From: an uncultured beta proteobacterium
GTDB taxonomy: Bacteria > Pseudomonadota > Gammaproteobacteria > Burkholderiales > Rhodocyclaceae
Assembly (NCBI GenBank): GCA_903910495.1
Contig: CAIVZW010000693.1
Coordinates: forward strand, 1-11,235
DNA: 11,235 nt
Reading direction: 5' to 3'
How positions within the stretch are numbered: position 1 is the first letter of the stretch; each line of letters opens with the position of its first letter. The notes beneath the pieces were generated by a model. The model was not told the origin of the DNA, ran no database searches, and saw nothing but the letters and a program-made list of their open reading frames with translations. A program made the translations under genes and the position numbers. Positions 7,258 to 11,235 of the stretch are shown here, in pieces.

Positions 7258-7286
7258 TTCCCATGCACAAGTTTATTTGTTAGGAT
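7258..7286 (+). promoter_or_regulatory. Weak promoter candidate for trxA
   Basis: TTCCCA (7258-7263) and TAGGAT (7281-7286) with a 17-base spacer, each 4 of 6 to consensus. It lies 80 bases before the trxA ATG in the divergent intergenic region 7103-7365, which otherwise shows no gene. Offered only as the best candidate seen. Confidence 0.25.
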
Positions 7287-7365
7287 GGAACCGAATTGTC
7301 AGGTCGCGTGTCTTCCAGCACACACCCCCTATAAATCCCTTCTCCGATTACCCAAGAGGCATCCA

Positions 7366-7386
7366 ATGAGCGAACACATCCACTAA
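7366..7386 (+). pseudogene. trxA: Native trxA start interrupted by TAA at codon 7
   Basis: An ATG at 7366 with AAGAGG at 7354-7359 at good spacing opens MSEHIH, then TAA (7384-7386), then [19 protein letters not shown] in the same frame. This is the expected thioredoxin N-terminus; relatives have, as I recall, a tyrosine where the stop stands, so one base change (TAC or TAT to TAA) explains it. The frame is otherwise unbroken. Either trxA is mutated here, the stop is read through or bypassed, or this is a sequencing or assembly error. Confidence 0.8.
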
Positions 7387-7434
7387 GTCACTGACGACAC
7401 TTTTGCCGCCGAGGTTCTGCAAGCGCAACAACCC

Positions 7435-7692
7435 GTGCTGGTCGATTACTGGGCGGAATGGTGCGGGCCCTGCAAGATGATTGCGCCGATTCTTGATGAA
7501 ATCGCCAAGGAATACGCGGGCCGACTGAAAGTCGCCAAACTGAACATCGACGATAACCAGACCACACCGAACGGTTATGGCGTACGCAGCATTCCAACGC
7601 TGATGCTGTTCAAGAATGGCAATATCGAAGCCACCAAGGTTGGTGCCCTCTCCAAATCGCAACTTGCAGCTTTCATTGACAGCAATCTGTAA
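7435..7692 (+). CDS. trxA: Thioredoxin, open part of the frame after the nonsense codon
   Basis: Thioredoxin reduces protein disulfides (ribonucleotide reductase, PAPS reductase and others) and is recycled by thioredoxin reductase. The full frame from 7366 would give 108 residues, the normal length. In that numbering the active site WCGPC is 32-36, D27 is the buried aspartate in LVDYWA, and the cis-proline is P77 in SIPT. The rest ([16 protein letters not shown], the C-terminal [12 protein letters not shown]) is typical and undamaged. The listed range is the open part from the first near-start codon after the TAA, a GTG at 7435. Translation from there would lack strand beta-1 and helix alpha-1 and has no ribosome binding site, so a stable product is doubtful. 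The absence of other damage argues for a recent mutation, suppression or a base error. It precedes rho, the usual order in this group. Confidence 0.8.
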   Translation: MLVDYWAEWCGPCKMIAPILDEIAKEYAGRLKVAKLNIDDNQTTPNGYGVRSIPTLMLFKNGNIEATKVGALSKSQLAAFIDSNL

Positions 7693-7887
7693 AGTCGATA
7701 CGCTACACCTGAAGGTTCAAACAGAGCGGCACCTGAAAACAGGAAAATCAAAGCCCGCAGCGAACTTTCAGGCGTAATCTCCAGTCGTAACAAGCCCGGC
7801 AGCACCCAACACCCTCCTCGTACGCGTCTCTTTCGCGACATCGCCAAGCGCAGCACGCTTCCTTCATTTTTTTCTTTCTATCCACTC
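7693..7887 (+). promoter_or_regulatory. Structured, C-rich leader of rho
   Basis: The 195 bases between trxA and rho contain no gene. CCTGAAGGTTC (7708-7718) pairs with GAACTTTCAGG (7762-7772), 10 of 11 positions, enclosing a small CCTG-AAAA-CAGG hairpin (7732-7743). After it, 7801-7860 has 26 C against 11 G, the composition expected of a Rho utilisation site. The bases just before the rho ATG are pyrimidine-rich with no Shine-Dalgarno. In E. coli, rho is autoregulated by Rho-dependent attenuation in its leader; a similar control here is inferred. Confidence 0.45.
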
Positions 7888-9144
7888 ATGCATCTATCCG
7901 AACTCAAAGCCCACCATGTAAGCCAGCTTCTCGATATGGCCGTTACCAACGACATTGAGGGCGCCAATCGACTTCGCAAGCATGAACTGATCTTCGCGTT
8001 GCTCAAGAATCAGGCCAAAAAGGGAGAAACCATTTTTGGCGACGGTACGCTTGAAACGCTGCCCGATGGCTTCGGTTTCCTGCGCTCGCCAGACACTTCG
8101 TACCTGGCCAGTACCGACGACATCTACGTCAGCCCGAGCCAGATCCGCCGCTTCAACCTGCATACCGGCGACACCATCGAAGGCGAGATCCGCACGCCGA
8201 AGGAAGGCGAGCGCTACTTCGCTCTGGTCAAGGTCGACAAGATCAATGGCGAGGCACCGGAAGCCTCGAAGAACAAGATCCTGTTCGAAAACCTGACGCC
8301 GCTGCATCCGGCCGAACACATGAAACTCGAGCGCGATATTCGCGGCGAGGAAAACATCACCAGTCGCATCATCGATATCATTGCGCCGATCGGAAAAGGC
8401 CAGCGTGGACTGCTGGTTTCCAGCCCGAAGAGCGGCAAGACGGTGATGATGCAGCACATCGCCCACGCCATTACATCCAACCATCCCGACGTGACACTGA
8501 TCGTCCTGCTGATCGACGAACGCCCCGAAGAAGTGACCGAAATGACGCGATCGGTGCGCGGCGAAGTGGTGGCCTCAACCTTCGACGAACCGGCAACGCG
8601 CCACGTGCAGGTTGCTGAAATGGTCATCGAAAAGGCCAAGCGCCTGGTCGAGCACAAGAAGGACGTGGTCATCCTGCTCGATTCGATCACCCGCCTGGCA
8701 CGCGCCTACAACACTGTGCAGCCGGCGTCCGGCAAGGTGCTGACCGGCGGCGTCGACGCCAATGCCCTGCAGAAGCCGAAACGTTTCTTCGGTGCGGCGC
8801 GCAACATCGAGGAAGGCGGATCCCTGACGATCATCGCCACGGCACTGATCGACACCGGCAGCCGCATGGACGATGTGATCTACGAAGAATTCAAGGGCAC
8901 CGGCAACCTCGAAATCCACCTTGATCGGCGCATGGCCGAGAAGCGTGTTTATCCGGCAATCAACGTTAACCGTTCCGGTACCCGTCGCGAAGAACTGCTG
9001 CTCATGCCCGACGTCCTGCAAAAAATGTGGGTGTTACGCAAGCTGCTCTACAATATGGACGATCTCGAAGCGATGGAATTCCTGCTGGATAAAATCAAGG
9101 CCACGAAAAACAACGGCGAGTTCTTCGACTCGATGCGCCGTTAA
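7888..9144 (+). CDS. rho: Transcription termination factor Rho
   Basis: Hexameric RNA-dependent ATPase that loads on C-rich nascent RNA and terminates transcription. Its 418 residues match the family (E. coli 419). The order is an N-terminal helical domain (1-47), an OB-fold RNA-binding domain (about 48-125) with DGFGFLRSP (60-68) and [10 protein letters not shown] (80-89), and a RecA-like ATPase. Walker A is SPKSGKT (179-185), the catalytic glutamate is E211 in DERPEE, Walker B is VILLDS (261-266), the Q-loop and R-loop region is [22 protein letters not shown] (about 285-306) and the arginine finger is R366. No long insertion is present, unlike some actinobacterial Rho proteins. The start [11 protein letters not shown] agrees with the family although no Shine-Dalgarno is visible. 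It follows trxA and precedes rpmE. Its last codons are repeated downstream. Confidence 0.98.
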   Translation: MHLSELKAHHVSQLLDMAVTNDIEGANRLRKHELIFALLKNQAKKGETIFGDGTLETLPDGFGFLRSPDTSYLASTDDIYVSPSQIRRFNLHTGDTIEGEIRTPKEGERYFALVKVDKINGEAPEASKNKILFENLTPLHPAEHMKLERDIRGEENITSRIIDIIAPIGKGQRGLLVSSPKSGKTVMMQHIAHAITSNHPDVTLIVLLIDERPEEVTEMTRSVRGEVVASTFDEPATRHVQVAEMVIEKAKRLVEHKKDVVILLDSITRLARAYNTVQPASGKVLTGGVDANALQKPKRFFGAARNIEEGGSLTIIATALIDTGSRMDDVIYEEFKGTGNLEIHLDRRMAEKRVYPAINVNRSGTRREELLLMPDVLQKMWVLRKLLYNMDDLEAMEFLLDKIKATKNNGEFFDSMRR

Positions 9145-9161
9145 ATGCTGCAACAGGCTTT

Positions 9162-9218
9162 GAGATCGCCGGCACTCCCGCCCCAGGGCTGCGCCTCCCG
9201 TGTCGTTGCCGGCATCTC
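9162..9218. repeat. Inverted repeat in the spacer between the two rho 3' ends
   Basis: GAGATCGCCGGCA (9162-9174) and TTGCCGGCATCTC (9206-9218) are inverted copies apart from one bulged base, separated by 31 GC-rich bases. The right arm overlaps the first bases of the rho 3'-end copy. It could form a stable hairpin in RNA just after rho, or be the ends of a small inserted element. No T-run follows, so it is not a standard terminator. Confidence 0.5.
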
Positions 9219-9296
9219 TCAGCGATGGAATTCCTGCTGGATAAAATCAAGGCCACGAAAAACAACGGTGAGTTCTTCGATTCGATGCGGCGATAA
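9214..9296 (+). pseudogene. Duplicated 3' end of rho
   Basis: From 9221 to 9296 this repeats rho 9069-9144 at a constant offset of 152 bp, through the TAA stop. The encoded tail ([24 protein letters not shown]) is identical. There are four base differences, each a silent third-position change: GGC/GGT, GAC/GAT, CGC/CGG and CGT/CGA. The five bases 9214-9218 also match 9062-9066, with two mismatches before the main block. It has no start codon or ribosome binding site and is not a gene. All differences being synonymous suggests the copy came from a functional rho of a related lineage rather than from drift of a dead copy. Confidence 0.9.
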
Positions 9297-9310
9297 AGCC
9301 AGAAACCGCT

Positions 9311-9395
9311 TTCAACGCAGAGATCGCAGAGACACAGAGTCCACAGAGAAAGCAAAAATTGATTTCACCGTGTACGCCGTGCTCGCTGTAGTTAA
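9311..9395. repeat. CAGAG-type interspersed repeat
   Basis: The left half carries repeated CAGAG units (CGCAGAGATCGCAGAGACACAGAG, then CCACAGAGAAAG). The right half carries the degenerate complement (CACCGTGTACGCCGTG, then CTCGCTGTAGTTAA), with an A/T-rich centre. The ends TTCAAC/GTTAA are loosely inverted. This is a widespread intergenic repeat of many proteobacterial genomes (from memory); function unknown. It lies in the gap between rho and rpmE (9145-9530), which holds no gene. Confidence 0.6.
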
Positions 9396-9413
9396 TGCAT
9401 CTTTTCTTTAATC

Positions 9414-9443
9414 CCTTGATTGCAAATTGCAAAAGAATCAAGG
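9414..9443. promoter_or_regulatory. Dyad CCTTGATT/AATCAAGG over the rpmE promoter
   Basis: A perfect 8-bp inverted repeat (9414-9421 and 9436-9443) with a 14-base centre covers the -35 box and spacer of the rpmE promoter candidate. This is an operator-like position. It could alternatively be a weak hairpin at the end of the rho transcript, but no T-run follows. Confidence 0.35.
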
Positions 9444-9448
9444 ATAAT
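9420..9448 (+). promoter_or_regulatory. Sigma-70-like promoter for rpmE
   Basis: TTGCAA (9420-9425) and GATAAT (9443-9448) with a 17-base spacer, matching 4 of 6 and 5 of 6 consensus positions. Transcription would start near 9455, leaving a leader of about 75 bases before the rpmE ATG. It gives rpmE a promoter of its own despite its place behind rho. Confidence 0.55.
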
Positions 9449-9530
9449 TGCGCGTTTTCCGGAGCCGGACACCGAAGTAACCAGCGTTTACATCGAGCCG
9501 GCTAGATTTGACTTACAGGAATTTCTCCAG

Positions 9531-9746
9531 ATGAAATCCAAGATCCACCCTGATTACAACGAAATCGAAGTCACCTGCTCCTGCGGCAGCGTGTTCAAGA
9601 CTATGTCGACCATGAAGAAAGCGCTTCACATCGAAGTGTGTTCTGCCTGCCATCCGTTCTACACCGGCAAGCAGAAGATCATCGACACGGCCGGCCGCGT
9701 CGAGAAGTTCAACAGGAAGTACGGCGCGATGCACAAGCCGGCTTAA
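9531..9746 (+). CDS. rpmE: 50S ribosomal protein L31
   Basis: A 71-residue ribosomal protein of the large subunit that helps bridge the 50S and 30S particles. The sequence has the L31 signatures [18 protein letters not shown] (5-22), [17 protein letters not shown] (33-49) and [14 protein letters not shown] (52-65). Cysteines 16, 18, 37 and 40 make this the zinc-binding (C+) form. C+ and C- forms are often exchanged under zinc control in other bacteria, so a C- paralogue elsewhere is possible. The ATG at 9531 fits the family N-terminus; AGGA lies 10 bases upstream, a little far. The frame is open back to 9420, but that extension covers the promoter and has no family similarity. It follows rho by 386 bp, ending in an intrinsic terminator. 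Confidence 0.96.
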   Translation: MKSKIHPDYNEIEVTCSCGSVFKTMSTMKKALHIEVCSACHPFYTGKQKIIDTAGRVEKFNRKYGAMHKPA

Positions 9747-9776
9747 GCAAGACGACGAGTTCACGCGGACTCAGCA

Positions 9777-9802
9777 AAAGGCAGCCGCAGGGCTGCCTTT
9801 TT
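9777..9802 (+). terminator. Intrinsic terminator after rpmE
   Basis: AAAGGCAGCC, loop GCAG, GGCTGCCTTT: a perfect 10-bp stem running into a T-run (five T at 9798-9802). It starts 30 bases after the rpmE stop. Confidence 0.9.
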
Positions 9803-9842
9803 CATTTAGACCAACGGAACTCCTTCAAACCCCGACCCAGCC

Positions 9843-11235
9843 ATGCCTTTTCTCCCGGAACATCCACGCTTCAAGGGGATTACCCTGCCGCCAAGCGGCT
9901 GGGCGCTGGCCATTCTGCTCTCGCTTTACATCTTCACCGGATTGATCGGTCACGACCCGTGGAAAACCGACGACGCCATCTCGATCGGGATAGCGCACGA
10001 CATGCTGAGCAGCGGCCACTGGCTGATGCCTCATCTTGCCGGGCAAGCCTATCCTGACGCCCCGCTTTATTACTGGGTTGCCGCCGGTTTCGGCAAACTT
10101 TTTTCCTGGCTGTTGCAGGAGCATGAGGCCGCACGCCTGGCCAGCGGCCTGTTCACCCTGCTGGCGCTCGAGTTCATACTCCTTGCCGCACGCGAATTGC
10201 ACGGCAAGGACTATGCCGCCGCCGCACCGCTGATTCTTGCCGGAAGCATAGGCTTTTTGTTTCACGCGCACGAAGCGCAGCCCATGCTGGCGGCACTGAC
10301 CGCACACACGGCCGTTTATTGGGCGCTGACGCTGCTGCCACGCCGCCCCGGCCTGGCGTCCACGGTCTATGGGGCCTCGCTCGCACTGGGCTTCCTCGCC
10401 AACGGACTGCTGCCGGTGCTGACCATGCTGCCGGTTACCCTAATTGCCCTGTGGCAAGCCGCAGATAGGAAAAGAAGTTCGCTGTTTCTGGCCCTGGCCA
10501 TGGTCCTGGCTCTGCTGCTTTGCGCCTTGTGGCTAATCCCCCTGCAGATGGCCGCGCCACAGTATCTTGCCGATTTCCTGCGCAGCGAACTCGAGCCCCT
10601 GATCCTGGGCGTGCAACCCTTCGTCAACATCCTGCGCTACCTGAACCTGTTGCTGTGGTACGCCTGGCCCGCGCTCCCGCTGGCGGCTTGGGCCTTATGG
10701 TCAAAACGTCGCGTTCTCGGTACCCGGCCGCTGCTGCTGCCGATTTTTTCCTTCCTGTCGGTATTGCTCATGCTGGGCCTCGGCGTGAAACTGCACAGTG
10801 CTCCGGCTTTGCTTCTGCTGCCCCCCCTGGTGCTGCTGGCCGTACCCGGTGTTGCCACCCTGCGCCGCGGCGCGGCGAACGCCTTCGACTGGTTCGGAAT
10901 GATGGTCTTCAGCATTTTCGCGGCAGTAGTCTGGATTGTCTGGAGCGCCATGGTCTTCGGCTGGCCGGAGCGACTGGCACGACAGGCCGTACGCCTTGAA
11001 CCTGGCTTCGTTGGCCACTTCAGCCTGATCGCCTGTGCCTTTTCGGTCCTGGGCACGATCATCTGGTTCTGGCTGATCGTCACCAGTCCGCGCTCGCCGA
11101 TGCGCGGCATCATGCACTGGATGGCCGGGCTGACCCTGTTCTGGCTGCTCATCGCAGCGCTCTGGATGCCCTGGATAGACTACGGCAAGACTTACCGCCC
11201 GCTCTCTGCCTCGCTGGCCAAAGCCTTGCCCGCCA
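9843..11235 (+). CDS. Family 39/ArnT-like membrane glycosyltransferase, 3' end outside window
   Basis: An open frame of 464 codons without a stop, running off the window. It begins MPFLPEHPRF and is highly hydrophobic, with about ten likely membrane helices, the first near residues 18-37. After helix 1 comes HDPWKTDDAISIGIAHDML (37-55), then SGHWLMPHLAGQAYPDAPLYYW (57-78). This is the periplasmic loop signature of GT-C glycosyltransferases of the PMT/ArnT type, where an Asp-Asp or Asp-Glu pair (here D43-D44) is catalytic and a polyprenyl-phosphate sugar is the donor. The acceptor (lipid A, protein or other glycan) cannot be told. The ATG at 9843 has no clear Shine-Dalgarno; it is the first start after the rpmE terminator and keeps the expected N-terminus. 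It is probably in its own transcript, since the terminator separates it from rpmE. Confidence 0.85.
   Translation, partial: MPFLPEHPRFKGITLPPSGWALAILLSLYIFTGLIGHDPWKTDDAISIGIAHDMLSSGHWLMPHLAGQAYPDAPLYYWVAAGFGKLFSWLLQEHEAARLASGLFTLLALEFILLAARELHGKDYAAAAPLILAGSIGFLFHAHEAQPMLAALTAHTAVYWALTLLPRRPGLASTVYGASLALGFLANGLLPVLTMLPVTLIALWQAADRKRSSLFLALAMVLALLLCALWLIPLQMAAPQYLADFLRSELEPLILGVQPFVNILRYLNLLLWYAWPALPLAAWALWSKRRVLGTRPLLLPIFSFLSVLLMLGLGVKLHSAPALLLLPPLVLLAVPGVATLRRGAANAFDWFGMMVFSIFAAVVWIVWSAMVFGWPERLARQAVRLEPGFVGHFSLIACAFSVLGTIIWFWLIVTSPRSPMRGIMHWMAGLTLFWLLIAALWMPWIDYGKTYRPLSASLAKALPA

Noticed and set aside
7147..7386. 79-codon frame ending in MSEHIH before trxA
   Set aside because: Its upstream part is promoter region with no protein-like character. 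Only the last six codons are real, as the start of the interrupted trxA.
9145..9411. 88-codon open frame containing the second rho tail
   Set aside because: It joins the spacer, the rho fragment read out of frame or in part, and the CAGAG repeat; no family similarity, and its ATG is simply the base run after the rho stop.
1..11235. CRISPR array, tRNA or rRNA genes, phage or transposase genes
   Set aside because: No regularly spaced repeats, cloverleaf-like segments, or transposase, integrase or structural phage motifs were recognised in any frame.

Overview
The window looks like a chromosomal segment of a betaproteobacterium, most likely of the Rhodocyclaceae type. This rests on the trxA-rho-rpmE gene order, an Azotobacter-type seven-iron ferredoxin, a close FadD homologue, and short interspersed repeats of kinds common in that group. 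The placement is an inference from gene content and remembered family sequences, not from a search. No phage, IS transposase, CRISPR array, tRNA or rRNA was recognised.

Left part, minus strand (about 2.4 kb down to base 15): crcB (fluoride exporter), a DUF190 PII-like protein, then eno (enolase). Fluoride is a classic enolase inhibitor, so this looks like a fluoride-handling neighbourhood. The enolase is unusual: about 52 residues precede the normal start, built of six-residue lysine/alanine/proline repeats like a histone-H1 tail. Bases 2420-2737 hold no gene. They contain a palindrome resembling paired DnaA boxes and a nested inverted-repeat element whose outer arm runs into the fadD stop codon.

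Centre, minus strand: fadD (long-chain acyl-CoA synthetase) and fdxA (7Fe ferredoxin), then a two-gene operon of a small four-helix membrane protein (DUF6394-like) and a potassium channel with two RCK/TrkA-N domains.

Right part, plus strand: trxA, rho and rpmE, followed by a clear intrinsic terminator and the start of a family 39/ArnT-like membrane glycosyltransferase that runs off the window. This block shows two kinds of damage or rearrangement. trxA carries an in-frame TAA at codon 7 behind a good ribosome binding site. The last 75 or so bases of rho are repeated 152 bp downstream, with four differences that are all silent third-position changes. A 75-bp spacer lies between the two copies and a CAGAG-type interspersed repeat follows the second.

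The strongest candidates for something undescribed are the H1-like tail on an enolase next to crcB/DUF190, the displaced rho 3' end (a possible integration or recombination scar), and the DUF6394-like/RCK channel pair with an atypical selectivity filter.
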